Source: Streptomyces caatingaensis (lineage in GTDB: Bacteria; Actinomycetota; Actinomycetes; Streptomycetales; Streptomycetaceae). Taken from it: 64,000 bases of DNA. A program made the position numbers and the translations under genes. The notes under the pieces are model-generated. The model searched no databases. It was not told the DNA's origin and was given only the letters and a program-made list of their open reading frames with translations. Location: positions 62,001-126,000 of the forward strand of contig NZ_LFXA01000017.1 in the NCBI RefSeq assembly GCF_001187435.1, in the 5' to 3' direction. Numbering within the stretch: the stretch's first letter is position 1; every line of letters starts with the position of its first letter. Positions 17,599 to 25,696 of this stretch are shown piece by piece.

Positions 17599-18647
17599 GC
17601 GACGGCCTCCTCGCCGCCGGCGCCGGCCGGACGGCCCGTGCCGGCCGCCGGAGCGCCCGGCACGGCCGCCACCGCGAACCGCCCCGCCCCGCGCCGCGCG
17701 CGGGCCAGGCCGACCGCGTAGCCGCCGGTCGTCACGGCCAGGCCAGCGACGATCGCGCCGGCCCGGCCCGCGCCCCCGGCGCGCCCGAGCAGCGCGTCGC
17801 GCAGGCCGCGCACCACGCCGGCCGGGAGCACGCGGGTGGTGTAACGGCGCTCGCTGGCCAGTCCGTCGCGCGTGCCCACACTGTGCGCCACCAGGGCCTT
17901 CGAGAGGCCCTCGGCGTACGCCCGCGTGCGGAAGTAGCCGAAGCGCTCCCGCTCGGGCGGCACCCGGTGGTGGATGACGGAGCGGTCGTCGATGAGCAGC
18001 ACCGCGTCCGGCACGGCCCGGCACAGCCGGATGCACAGCTCGGTCTCCTCGCAGCCCAGCGGCAGCCGGTGCCCGTCGCGCCCGATGCCGCTGGCGAACC
18101 CGCCGACGGCGAGCAGGCCCGATCTGCGGAACGAGGCGTTCCCGCCGAGGACGTTGCGCACCCGCACCCGGCCGGGCGGCAGACCGCGGTAGGTGCAGCC
18201 CACCACCCAGTCGAACTCCTCCGGGAACCAGGCGGGCCGCCCCCGGGAGGCCCACACCGGTTCGGTCCGGCCGCCCACCGCCATCACCCGGGGGTCGGTG
18301 TAGCCCTCGGCGAAGTGCCGCAGCCAGTCGCGCTCGGCCACCGCGTCGTCGTCGAGGAAGGCGATCACCTCGCCGGAGGAGGCGGCGACGCCGGTGTTGC
18401 GCCCGGCGGACAGCCCGCGCGGCCCGGCGTTGGCCAGCACCCGTACGCGGCCGTCGTCCGCGTAGTGCCCGGCGAGCCGGCGCAGCAGCGCCGGGTTGTG
18501 GTCCACCACCACGAGGGTCTCCAGCGCGGGGCGGGACTGCGCGGCCACCGAGGCCACCGCGGCGAGGATGTCGCCCCAGCGGTCCTCGGTGTAGACGCAG
18601 ATGACCACCGACACGTCCGGCGGCGCGTCCGGCGTCGCAGCGTTCAA
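17595..18647 (-). CDS. Family 2 glycosyltransferase
   Basis: A 350-aa GT-A glycosyltransferase that transfers sugar from a nucleotide donor, probably onto a lipid-linked or growing glycan. The N-terminal domain begins DVSVVICVYTEDRW. The metal-binding segment is VIAFLDDDAVAERDWL (DXD-like). GNASFRRSGLLAVGGF and CEETELCIRL (acceptor and catalytic region, ED-like) follow. The tail carries a hydrophobic stretch at about residues 300-320. The start is a TTG overlapping the upstream stop (TTGA) and preceded by GGGGAAG; no ATG or GTG is better placed. It is the second gene of the operon. Confidence 0.88.
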   Translation of the reverse strand: MNAATPDAPPDVSVVICVYTEDRWGDILAAVASVAAQSRPALETLVVVDHNPALLRRLAGHYADDGRVRVLANAGPRGLSAGRNTGVAASSGEVIAFLDDDAVAERDWLRHFAEGYTDPRVMAVGGRTEPVWASRGRPAWFPEEFDWVVGCTYRGLPPGRVRVRNVLGGNASFRRSGLLAVGGFASGIGRDGHRLPLGCEETELCIRLCRAVPDAVLLIDDRSVIHHRVPPERERFGYFRTRAYAEGLSKALVAHSVGTRDGLASERRYTTRVLPAGVVRGLRDALLGRAGGAGRAGAIVAGLAVTTGGYAVGLARARRGAGRFAVAAVPGAPAAGTGRPAGAGGEEAVA

Positions 18648-19513
18648 GAGACTTCCCCGCGGCTCGCGGCCGGGGCGATCGCCAGGGCCGGGCGCCCGGG
18701 GCGCTTGCGCCGCCGGGAGCCGCGCTCGCGCAGGATCACCCTGAGGACCCGCAGCCCGTCGCGCACGGCGCGCAGGTTGCTGGCCCCGTGGATGCGCACG
18801 AACTCGTGACTGGGGATCTCCTGCACCTTCAGGCCGGCCTTGACCACTCTGATGTTCATCAGCGTCTCCACCTCGAAGCCGGCGCAGTCCAGGGCGATGT
18901 CGTCCAGGACGCGCTTCCAGAAGGCGTTGTAGCCGTAGCACAGATCGGTGTAGCGGGCCCCGAACTTGTGGTTGACGAGCGAGCACAGGACGCGGTTGCC
19001 CAGCTTGCGGACGGGCGTCATGTCGTCCGTGCCGCCGCCGTTGGCGAAGCGGGAGCCCTTGGCGAAGTCGGCCCCGCCCACCAGGGCGGAGACGTAGCTG
19101 ACGATCTCGCTGCCGTCGGCCGAGCCGTCGGCGTCGACCATGACGATGATCTCGCCCGAGCACGCGGCGAAGCCGGTGATCAGGGCGTCGCCCTTGCCCT
19201 TGCCGCGCTGCTCGACGACCTTGACCGAGGGCCACAGCTCCCGGGCCACCTTGACGGTGTCGTCCGTGGAGTTGCCGTCCACCAGGACCACCTCGTGGAT
19301 CCAGGAGGGCAGGGTCTTGAAGACGTACGGCAGGTTCTCCGCCTCGTTCATCGCCGGGATCACCACACTGACCGGCGGCGCTATGGCGAACTGCGCGGTC
19401 ACCGGGCGGTACTGGGCGGGTGGTTCGAGCGGGCGGCCGGATTCGGCCCGGCCGTCGGATGCCGGGGCCGGGTCAGAAGCCTGACCGGCCGCCGGGCGCA
19501 GGAACGAGCTCAT
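18644..19513 (-). CDS. Family 2 glycosyltransferase (dolichyl-phosphate mannose synthase-like)
   Basis: This 289-aa protein is the first gene of the minus-strand polysaccharide operon. After a 45-residue Pro/Ala-rich leader the GT2 core begins VSVVIPAMNEAENLPYV, with the donor site VLVDGNSTDDTV and the metal-binding MVDADGSADGSE. The later segment YTDLCYGYNAFWK is typical of the DPM1/GtrB-like group that makes polyprenyl-phosphate sugars or primes glycans on a lipid carrier. No C-terminal membrane helices are present. The ATG has no strong ribosome site. A candidate promoter lies about 285 bases upstream. Confidence 0.88.
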   Translation of the reverse strand: MSSFLRPAAGQASDPAPASDGRAESGRPLEPPAQYRPVTAQFAIAPPVSVVIPAMNEAENLPYVFKTLPSWIHEVVLVDGNSTDDTVKVARELWPSVKVVEQRGKGKGDALITGFAACSGEIIVMVDADGSADGSEIVSYVSALVGGADFAKGSRFANGGGTDDMTPVRKLGNRVLCSLVNHKFGARYTDLCYGYNAFWKRVLDDIALDCAGFEVETLMNIRVVKAGLKVQEIPSHEFVRIHGASNLRAVRDGLRVLRVILRERGSRRRKRPGRPALAIAPAASRGEVS

Positions 19514-19915
19514 GAGTCTCTGTTTCCCTCTCGTCCGGTGGACCGCCCGCCCCCGAGCGGTCCCTTGAAGTGTCCGGTTCGAAAAGGGGGTCTCGTCCTG
19601 CCTCGTACGACGGCGGAACCGCCGTGCTCACAGGGCGAGTTGGCGAGTAGCACAGGCCGCGCGGCACGCGACCCGGACCGGCTGGGCCGGCCGGGCGCGG
19701 CACCCCCTGCCGCGCCCCGCCCCGGAACCATCGCGCGGCGACTGGAACCCCTCCCCGGAGCCGCAGGAACTGATGGACCGATGCGGGTAGATGTACGACG
19801 GTATTGAAGCTTGAGACTGTATGGCAAGAGGTGAGCCGGACTCTCCTCCTTTGGTGTCCTTTGTTCCTGACGTGCCGTCCGCTGTGCGGACGCGCGCGCC
19901 GGAGCGCCCTGCCGT
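19514..19915. other. Intergenic leader of the polysaccharide operon
   Basis: No coding sequence with family-like content is seen in either strand of this 400-base gap. It separates the first glycosyltransferase gene from the upstream acyltransferase gene on the same strand. It holds one candidate minus-strand promoter (19798-19827), which would leave a leader of about 280 bases. No obvious riboswitch fold was recognised in that leader. Confidence 0.5.
19798..19827 (-). promoter_or_regulatory. Candidate promoter of the polysaccharide operon
   Basis: Read on the minus strand, TTGCCA and TACCGT are separated by 18 bases, a reasonable sigma-70-type promoter for Streptomyces. The position fits initiation about 280 bases before the first glycosyltransferase gene. 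It was assigned by eye only. Confidence 0.35.
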
Positions 19916-21010
19916 TTACGCGCCCCGCCTGAGCCGCCCCACCTGCTTGAGCAGCCGGTCGGCGGGTTCGAAGAGCTGGGGGCGCGCGAGCACGGCGTTG
20001 CGCAGCGCGCGCACCGGCGCACGCCGCGCCCGATACCCCAGGGCCACGGGGTGACGTCTCGTCACCCACCCCTCGGAGACGCTGAGTTCGCGCGTCTTCA
20101 GGGAATCCTTGTACGCCTTGCCGCCCCGCCCCAGGTCCAGGTACGCCAGCCCCGCCGCGGCCGCCCCCTCCGCCATCCGCACATGCAGCACCAGCCCCGG
20201 GGAGTACTTCGCGAAGTCCGGGTCGTACGCCGGGAACCAGCACGCCAGCACCGTCGGCGACCGCAGCCCGAAGTGCGCCGCCACCGGCCGTCCGCCCGCG
20301 TACAGCACGGACAGCAGGCCGCCGAACGACGCGGAGCGGGTGTGGAAGAGCTGCTCGACGAGATGGGATATCCAGGGGCGCGCGAAGCGGTCGCTGCGCC
20401 CTGTTCTTCGGTACTGCGCCGACTTCCAGGCGATCAGCCGGCGCAGCACCGCGGGATCGCGCTCGTCGTGCACGTACCGCACCCCGCCGGCGTCGCGGCC
20501 CAGCCGGCGCTCCTTGGCGAGCGTGGTGCGGGTGAACTTGGGCGACTGCTTGCGCAGCTGCGCCAGGTACGACGGGAAGCCCTGCTCCACGTCGATCACG
20601 GGCGAGGCGAACGAGCCGGAGGCGCTCGCCTCGAAGGGCTTCTGGCCCTCCACGAGATGGTCGAACTCCCACAGCGACAGCCCGCACGCGTCCAGCAGTT
20701 CCCGCGCGTCCCACTGGAAGCCGGGCCGGTGCACCAGGCCCTGGGCGTCCGAGACGCCCAGCCCGACCGCCCGGCCCACGCCCAGGGAGGTGCGCTGGTA
20801 CGGGAAGAACGCCGCGGGCACCCCCTCCTCCCGCACGACCGCTATCCGGGTCCCGCGGCGGCAGCGCCCCACCGCGAGCGTGAACTCCGGTGCGAGGAAA
20901 GGATTCGCGAGCTGCGGCGAGCCGTCCTCCACCGCCCGGGCCTGCATGGCCGACCACGCCGCCCGGTCCGCGGCGGTCAGCTCGCCGGGGCGGCGCACGC
21001 TGATGTCCAC
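19916..21010 (-). CDS. CelD/BcsL-like acyltransferase (FemAB/GNAT fold)
   Basis: A 364-aa protein of the double-GNAT (FemAB-like, BioF2/CelD) type found with exopolysaccharide operons. Typical segments are FLAPEFTLAVGRCRRGTRIAV at about residues 42-62, FDHLVEGQKPFEASASG, and the second-domain motif VAAHFGLRSPTVLACWFPAYD ending with YLDLGRGGKAYKDSL, where family members place acceptor and cofactor contacts. It probably adds an acyl or amino-acyl group to the surface glycan or its precursor. The GTG start lies one base after the stop of the membrane-protein gene, so the two are co-translated. It is on the same strand as the glycosyltransferase operon, 400 bases upstream. Confidence 0.78.
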   Translation of the reverse strand: MDISVRRPGELTAADRAAWSAMQARAVEDGSPQLANPFLAPEFTLAVGRCRRGTRIAVVREEGVPAAFFPYQRTSLGVGRAVGLGVSDAQGLVHRPGFQWDARELLDACGLSLWEFDHLVEGQKPFEASASGSFASPVIDVEQGFPSYLAQLRKQSPKFTRTTLAKERRLGRDAGGVRYVHDERDPAVLRRLIAWKSAQYRRTGRSDRFARPWISHLVEQLFHTRSASFGGLLSVLYAGGRPVAAHFGLRSPTVLACWFPAYDPDFAKYSPGLVLHVRMAEGAAAAGLAYLDLGRGGKAYKDSLKTRELSVSEGWVTRRHPVALGYRARRAPVRALRNAVLARPQLFEPADRLLKQVGRLRRGA

Positions 21011-21011
21011 G

Positions 21012-21521
21012 TCAGGACGTCCGGCTTCCCGTGGAGCGGCCCCGATGGCGCCACCCGTGGGCGAGCAGGAAGAGCAGCAGGCTGACGGCGCCGACGGCGG
21101 CGACGCCGCCGCGCACCGACCAGCTGTGCAGCGCGAGCATGGTCTGGGCGGTCAGCAGGTCGACCGCGACCGCCCCGCCGCCGGCCACCACGGCCCGGCT
21201 CAGCGGGTCGAGCCCGCGCAGCGCGGCCGCGATCCCGCAGGCGGGCGCGGTGAGCAGGAAGAAGAGGGTGAACGGGGCCCGCAGCGGCGAGCCGATGTCC
21301 GCGAGCGCCAGCGCCGCCCCCACCCCCGCCATCGCGACGGCGGCTCCCGCGACCACCGGGAGCGAGTCCGCGGCGGGCGGCCTCCTCCCGGAGCGGCCGG
21401 GCGGGCCGGTGGTGGCGGACGGGGCGGTGGTGCCGGACGGGGCGCCGTCCGGTGCGTGACCGTCCGCGTGACCTTCGATGGTGTCGATATGGAGTTCACC
21501 GGGATCGCTGAAGCTCTGCAT
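21012..21521 (-). CDS. Small membrane protein of unknown function
   Basis: A 169-aa protein. It has a hydrophilic N-terminus starting MQSFSDPGELHIDTIEG, a low-complexity Gly/Thr/Pro stretch (about 20-50), then four probable membrane helices (for example VVAGAAVAMAGVGAALALA and FTLFFLLTAPACGIAAAL). It ends with a short basic tail. It is directly coupled to the acyltransferase gene, which suggests a shared role at the membrane in surface glycan modification. An upstream in-frame ATG at 21572 would add 17 residues. The chosen ATG has a G-rich ribosome site 11 bases away. I know no function for this family. Confidence 0.7.
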   Translation of the reverse strand: MQSFSDPGELHIDTIEGHADGHAPDGAPSGTTAPSATTGPPGRSGRRPPAADSLPVVAGAAVAMAGVGAALALADIGSPLRAPFTLFFLLTAPACGIAAALRGLDPLSRAVVAGGGAVAVDLLTAQTMLALHSWSVRGGVAAVGAVSLLLFLLAHGWRHRGRSTGSRTS

Positions 21522-21907
21522 TGGCGACTTAGCCCCCCGAAGCGCCGGATGCCGGGCTTCAATGTCGCGCAACGGGCGAAGGCCGTCAAGATGTGAAGGG
21601 CGTGCGAACGGCCTTCGGCCGATGCCTTCGGGCGCAACCGGAAGCCTTCCGTCGGATGAACGCCGGAGAAATCTGTTTTCCCGTCATTTCACCGTCGTAC
21701 AAGGGTTTCCGGCCGTCGCACGGGAGAGCCCCGGCACCCCCGTTCGAGTGGTGGCGGACGGCGTCGTGGTGAAGGCGGCGGGCGGACGGAGTTCACGACG
21801 TGGCCACCCGGGCAGGGGATCATCGCAAGTTTTGACATGGACACTTCCAGCAGCCCCGTGGCGCTGCTACCACGGGGATGGCAGAGAACCCTTGCTAGGG
21901 AGGATCC
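21522..21907. other. Divergent intergenic region before the SGNH esterase gene
   Basis: No coding sequence is supported here beyond a possible 17-codon extension of the membrane-protein gene. The region contains TTGACA at 21832-21837 and, 17 bases on, a perfect 8-base inverted repeat (separate entry). The base composition around 21600-21700 is lower in GC than its flanks. Confidence 0.5.
21832..21877 (+). promoter_or_regulatory. Promoter-proximal inverted repeat of the esterase gene
   Basis: TTGACA (21832-21837) could be a -35. The inverted repeat CCCCGTGG (21854-21861), an 8-base loop and CCACGGGG (21870-21877) covers the place where the -10 and start of transcription would be. It ends 30 bases before the ATG. 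It could be an operator or an mRNA hairpin near the ribosome site. Confidence 0.4.
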
Positions 21908-22717
21908 ATGAACGTGCACCGCCTCACCGGTGCCGCATCGGCCGTGGCCCTCACCGTCCTGATCGCCCTCACCGGGACCGGCGCGGCGCACTCCGCGCCC
22001 AGACCCGCCGCCGGCCCGGCCTACGTGGCGCTCGGCGACTCCTACTCCTCGGGCGTGGGCGCCGGTTCGTACCAGGACGACGCCTGCAAGCGCAGCGCCA
22101 AGGCGTACCCGGCCCTGTGGGCCGCCGCGCACGGCCCCGCGTCCTTCGCCTTCACCGCCTGCTCCGGGGCCCGCACCGGCGACGTCCTCGGCAAGCAGCT
22201 CGCCCCGCTCACCGCCTCGACGGGGCTCGTCAGCCTCAGCGTCGGCGGCAACGACGCCGGCTTCTCCGACACGATGACCGCCTGCGTCCTCGACGACGAC
22301 CAGGCGTGTCTCGACAAGATCGACACCGCGAGCGCCTTCGTCCGCACCCAACTCCCCGCCAGACTCGACGCGGTGTACGACGCCGTCCGCTCCAGGGCGC
22401 CCCGGGCGCGCGTCGTGGTCCTCGGCTACCCCCGCTTCTACCGGCCGGCCGCCGACGACTGCGTCGGCCTCAGCGAGACCAAGCGGACGGCCATCAACGA
22501 GGCCGCGGACCTGCTCGACTCCGTCATCGCCGGCCGGGCGGCGGCCCACGGCTTCTCCTACGGCGACGTCAACACCACCTTCAAGGGCCACGAACTGTGC
22601 TCCGGGAGCGCGTGGCTGCACAGTGTGACCTTCCCCGTCGACGAGTCGTACCACCCGACGGCGGGCGGCCAATCCGGCGGCTACCTGCCCGTGTTCACCT
22701 CGGCCGCGACCCGCTGA
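21908..22717 (+). CDS. Secreted SGNH/GDSL esterase-lipase
   Basis: A 269-aa exported esterase. The signal peptide is MNVHRLTGAASAVALTVL onward with a cleavable AHSA site. The mature enzyme shows block I ALGDSYSSGVGAG (catalytic Ser), block III SVGGNDAGF (oxyanion Gly and Asn) and block V FPVDESYHPTAGGQSGGYL (catalytic His, with Asp three residues earlier). Six cysteines fit the three disulphides of Streptomyces secreted lipases of this group, to which the S. rimosus and S. coelicolor enzymes belong. The ATG follows GGGAGGA at good spacing. It probably acts on acyl esters outside the cell. No partner gene lies beside it. Confidence 0.92.
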   Translation: MNVHRLTGAASAVALTVLIALTGTGAAHSAPRPAAGPAYVALGDSYSSGVGAGSYQDDACKRSAKAYPALWAAAHGPASFAFTACSGARTGDVLGKQLAPLTASTGLVSLSVGGNDAGFSDTMTACVLDDDQACLDKIDTASAFVRTQLPARLDAVYDAVRSRAPRARVVVLGYPRFYRPAADDCVGLSETKRTAINEAADLLDSVIAGRAAAHGFSYGDVNTTFKGHELCSGSAWLHSVTFPVDESYHPTAGGQSGGYLPVFTSAATR

Positions 22718-23080
22718 CGGCGGGGACGGCACCCGGTGCGCGACGGCCGTACCGCCCTGCGCGCGTTCGTCCGCCGGCCGGTGACGGACCCGGCCCGGCC
22801 GGTAACCGGCCCCGGACGGACGCCCGCAGCGGCCGCCGGGCGTCGCGCATCCCTCCCCGGGGCGAGCGATTGGGGGTGAATGTACCGCAACGGAGGGTGA
22901 TTTCCGCCCGGTCGGAAAGGTTCCGGAACCCCGCGATGAGCTGGGGATACGGCAGGTTCACGCCAGCGGCGTCAACCCCCTTGACGGGGTGGTGAATCCG
23001 TTCGCGGATGCGCGGGTGACGCGATGGGGCGATAGGGTTACCCTGCCTTGGCCGGGTGCCTCGTACGGGTGGGGAGTCTC
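22718..23080. other. Non-coding gap after the esterase gene
   Basis: This 363-base stretch has no supported gene on either strand. The only structure seen is a short palindrome GGCCGGT-A-ACCGGCC at 22797-22811, which may help terminate the esterase transcript. The last 100 bases have lower GC and several TTGACG/GGTTAC-like words ahead of the small gene at 23081, but no convincing promoter spacing. Confidence 0.4.
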
Positions 23081-23347
23081 ATGGACCAGATAGCAATGCG
23101 CAGCAGGCCGCGCGTGCCTGCGATCGATTGCGGGAGCGGCGCGTCCAGCGCGCGCCTCGACCGCCACCTCGCGGTGCTGGGTGGCCCCGCCCTGGACCGG
23201 CGCGAGGTGGAGGGCGCGACCCTGCTGATGCGCGAGCTGACGGCGCGCGACCACGCGCCCGCGGCCGGACCGAGCCGGACGGCGCGGGTGTCCCTGTTCG
23301 CGCCCCTGCGCCGGCTGCGCCGGTCGCTCTTCGGCAGCCGCAGCTGA
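23081..23347 (+). CDS. Small basic conserved hypothetical protein
   Basis: An 88-aa protein beginning MDQIAMRSRPRVPAIDC and ending in an Arg-rich tail (RLRRSLFGS). The central part (SARLDRHLAVLGG then DRREVEGATLLMRELTARD) is predicted helical. I recognise the N-terminal sequence as conserved among Streptomyces but know no function. The ATG follows GGGGAG with normal spacing. An upstream in-frame ATG at 23048 lacks a ribosome site. It has no signal peptide or membrane helix. It is convergent with the GntR gene. Confidence 0.7.
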   Translation: MDQIAMRSRPRVPAIDCGSGASSARLDRHLAVLGGPALDRREVEGATLLMRELTARDHAPAAGPSRTARVSLFAPLRRLRRSLFGSRS

Positions 23348-23449
23348 CGCCCCCTCCCGCCCCGCACCCGGCACCCCGCCCTCCCGGCCCGTTCCCGCGC
23401 CGCCGGCCGTCCACCCGACCCGTCCGGCACGCCCCGGCGGCGCGGCGCC

Positions 23450-24199
23450 TCAGTGGGCGTCGACCGTGACGGTGAAGGAGAAGCGGTCGCCGCGGTAGTG
23501 GATGCGCGCCACGTCCACGACGCGGCCGTCCCCGTCGTAGGTGACACCCGTGTAGTGCAGGATCGGGCTCAGCAGCGGTACGTGCAGCAGCCCGGCGGTC
23601 TCCGGGTCGGCCAGTCGTGCCTCCACGGTGTCCGTGATGCGGCTGATGCGGACGCCGAGTGCGTCGCGCAGCACCTTGGTCATCGGCCAGCGCGTCAGGT
23701 CGTCCAGGTCGATGCGGCCGGCCAGCTCCGGGTGCACCAGGTTCTCCGCCCAGTTGACCGGCTCGTCCGTCTCGCCGTCCCGCCGCAGCCGGCGGAAGGC
23801 GACCGCCTCGGACAGCCCCGGGAAGTGCTCCGCCAGATCGACGGGGACCGGGGCCGGGCCGTGCCCGAGGACGGTGGTGCGCTCGCCGGACTGCTGGGCG
23901 ACGATCGCGTCCACCGAGCCGAGCAGCCGCACGGGGGAGCCCCGGCGGGCGCTCGGCTCGATGAACGTCCCGCGCCGGCGGTGCCGGCTGATGAGCCCCT
24001 CGGCCTCCAGCTCCTTGAGCGCCTGCCGCATCGTCAGCACGCTCACGCCGTAGTGCGCGGCGAGCGCGTCCTCGGTGGGCAGCCGCAGCGGATCCCCGGG
24101 GCGGCGCCCGAGTATCGAGGCGCGCAACGACTGCGACACCTGGTACCACAGCGGCAGCTTGCGGTTGAGCGCGAGGGAGTCGGGGGCGAAGACGGTCAC
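23450..24199 (-). CDS. GntR/HutC-family regulator next to hmgA
   Basis: A 249-aa regulator with an N-terminal winged helix (LWYQVSQSLRASILG, then YGVSVLTMRQALKELEAEG) and a C-terminal UTRA effector domain (about residues 90-245, ending YRGDRFSFTVTVDAH). It lies 40 bases downstream of hmgA on the same strand and is likely co-transcribed. It is therefore a natural candidate to control homogentisate catabolism with an aromatic intermediate as ligand. The GTG start (24199) follows GGAG at six bases. A longer frame to 24307 adds 36 residues that do not fit the family. The palindrome upstream of hmgA is a possible binding site. Confidence 0.85.
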   Translation of the reverse strand: MTVFAPDSLALNRKLPLWYQVSQSLRASILGRRPGDPLRLPTEDALAAHYGVSVLTMRQALKELEAEGLISRHRRRGTFIEPSARRGSPVRLLGSVDAIVAQQSGERTTVLGHGPAPVPVDLAEHFPGLSEAVAFRRLRRDGETDEPVNWAENLVHPELAGRIDLDDLTRWPMTKVLRDALGVRISRITDTVEARLADPETAGLLHVPLLSPILHYTGVTYDGDGRVVDVARIHYRGDRFSFTVTVDAH

Positions 24200-24239
24200 G
24201 GGCAACTCCGGCTCTGCGGGCGGGACGACGGGCGGGTGG

Positions 24240-25577
24240 TCAAGGGCGGTAGTGCCGCTCCAGACCCTGCCACACGCCGTCGTATCCGGCCTGGAGGTGC
24301 CCGGCACCCGCGGCCTGCCCGGTGAGCGTCACCGGCCAGCGGGTCTCGAACATGAACGCCAGCCCGTCGTCGATCTTCTGCGGCCGCAGCTCGGCGGCGC
24401 TCGCCCGGTCGAACGTCTCCCGGTCCGGCCCGTGCGCGGACATCATGTTGTGCAGCGAGCCGCCGCCGGGGACGAAACCCCCCTCCCCGGCCGTCTTCGC
24501 GTCGTAGGCGCCCTCGATCAGGCCCATGTACTCGCTCATCACGTTCCGGTGGAAGTACGGCGGGCGGAAGGTGTCCTCGCCCACCAGCCAGCGCGGCGCG
24601 AAGACCACGAAGTCCACGCCGGCCAGGCCCGGGGTGTCGGACGGCGAGGTCAGCACCGTGAAGATCGACGGGTCCGGGTGGTCGTAGCTGATCGTCCCCA
24701 GGACGTTGAACCGGCGCAGGTCGTAGACGTACGGGACGTGGTTGCCGTGCCACGCGACGACGTCGAGGGGAGAGTGGTCGTACGTCGCGGCCCACAGGTT
24801 GCCGCAGAACTTGTTGACCACCTGGACCGGGCCCTCGCGGTCCTCGTACGCGGCCACCGGCGCGAGGAAGTCCCGTGCGTTCGCCAGGCCGTTGGCGCCG
24901 ATGGGGCCCAGGTCGGGCAGGACGAAGGGCCGCCCGTAGTTCTCGCAGACGTAGCCGCGGGCCGTGGCGTCGAGGAGCTCGACGCGGAAGCGTATGCCGC
25001 GCGGGATCAGGGCCACGTGCCCCGGCTCGGCGCGCAGCAGCCCGAACTCGGTGCGCAGCAGGAGGCCGCCGCGCTCGGGGACTATCAGCAGCTCTCCGTC
25101 GGCGTCGCTGAACACCCGGTCCGTCATGGAGGAGTTGGCGGCGTAGAGGTGGATCGCCATGCCGGTGCGCTGCGTCGCGTCGCCGTTGCCGCCCAGCGTC
25201 CACAGCCCCGCGAGGAAGTCGGTCCCGGCCGGGGGCTCGGGGAGCGGGTTCCAGCGCAGCCGGTTGGGGTCGGGGACGGTCTCGGTGAAGGGGGCGCCGC
25301 GGAGGCCGCCGTTGTCGACCCGGGTGAACGGGGGGTGGGCGGCGGACGGGCGGATCCGGTACAGCCACGACCTGCGGTTGGTGTGCCGGGGTTCGGTGAA
25401 GGCCGTGCCGCTGAGCTGCTCCGCGTAGAGCCCCAGGGGGGCGCGCTGCGGGGAGTTGCGCCCTTGGGGGAGGGCGCCGGGGGTGGCTTCGCTGCTGTGC
25501 TCGTTGCCGAAGCCGGGCTGGTAGGTGAGGGTTTCGGCCGTCTTGCGGGCCTGTTCGTCGTTGTCCGTGCCGGGCAT
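24240..25577 (-). CDS. hmgA: Homogentisate 1,2-dioxygenase
   Basis: A 445-aa non-haem Fe(II) cupin dioxygenase that opens the ring of homogentisate to maleylacetoacetate in tyrosine and phenylalanine breakdown. Family signatures run the whole length: TYQPGFGNEHSSEA near the N-terminus, RSWLYRIRPS, the cupin strand PRGIRFRVEL, and the metal site FRPPYFHRNVMSEYMGLI with His and Glu ligands, followed by GGSLHNMMSAHGPD. The length matches bacterial enzymes. GGGAG lies six bases before the ATG. The GntR gene follows in the same direction. No fumarylacetoacetase or isomerase gene is adjacent, as in other Streptomyces. Confidence 0.96.
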   Translation of the reverse strand: MPGTDNDEQARKTAETLTYQPGFGNEHSSEATPGALPQGRNSPQRAPLGLYAEQLSGTAFTEPRHTNRRSWLYRIRPSAAHPPFTRVDNGGLRGAPFTETVPDPNRLRWNPLPEPPAGTDFLAGLWTLGGNGDATQRTGMAIHLYAANSSMTDRVFSDADGELLIVPERGGLLLRTEFGLLRAEPGHVALIPRGIRFRVELLDATARGYVCENYGRPFVLPDLGPIGANGLANARDFLAPVAAYEDREGPVQVVNKFCGNLWAATYDHSPLDVVAWHGNHVPYVYDLRRFNVLGTISYDHPDPSIFTVLTSPSDTPGLAGVDFVVFAPRWLVGEDTFRPPYFHRNVMSEYMGLIEGAYDAKTAGEGGFVPGGGSLHNMMSAHGPDRETFDRASAAELRPQKIDDGLAFMFETRWPVTLTGQAAGAGHLQAGYDGVWQGLERHYRP

Positions 25578-25600
25578 TGAGTGCTCCCACGTGCCGGAGG

Positions 25601-25624
25601 AATCCTATGGGTGACCGTAGGATT
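25601..25624 (-). promoter_or_regulatory. Candidate operator upstream of hmgA
   Basis: A perfect inverted repeat AATCCTA-N10-TAGGATT is centred about 35 bases before the hmgA start. On the minus strand TAGGAT could serve as the -10 hexamer, so a bound repressor would block transcription. The GntR regulator in the same operon is the obvious candidate to bind it. Confidence 0.5.
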
Positions 25625-25665
25625 TGGGGGTGCGGTGCGTCAATGTCGTGCGGCGGCTCTTTTTT

Positions 25666-25692
25666 CTCCCCGCCCCGCCCTTTCACCGTTTC
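25666..25692. repeat. Solo arm of the palindromic repeat family
   Basis: Twenty-seven bases beginning CTCCCCGCCCCGCCCTTTCA are identical to the left outer arm of the complete element at 34063-34213. No matching right arm follows here. Instead the sequence passes into a cluster of short GC hairpins, so this is a truncated copy at the edge of the accessory island. Confidence 0.7.
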
Positions 25693-25696
25693 TCCC

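Noticed and set aside
19821..20054. Small plus-strand frame in the gap before the acyltransferase gene
   Set aside because: Half of it lies antisense to the acyltransferase C-terminus, and no ribosome site or conserved text is seen.
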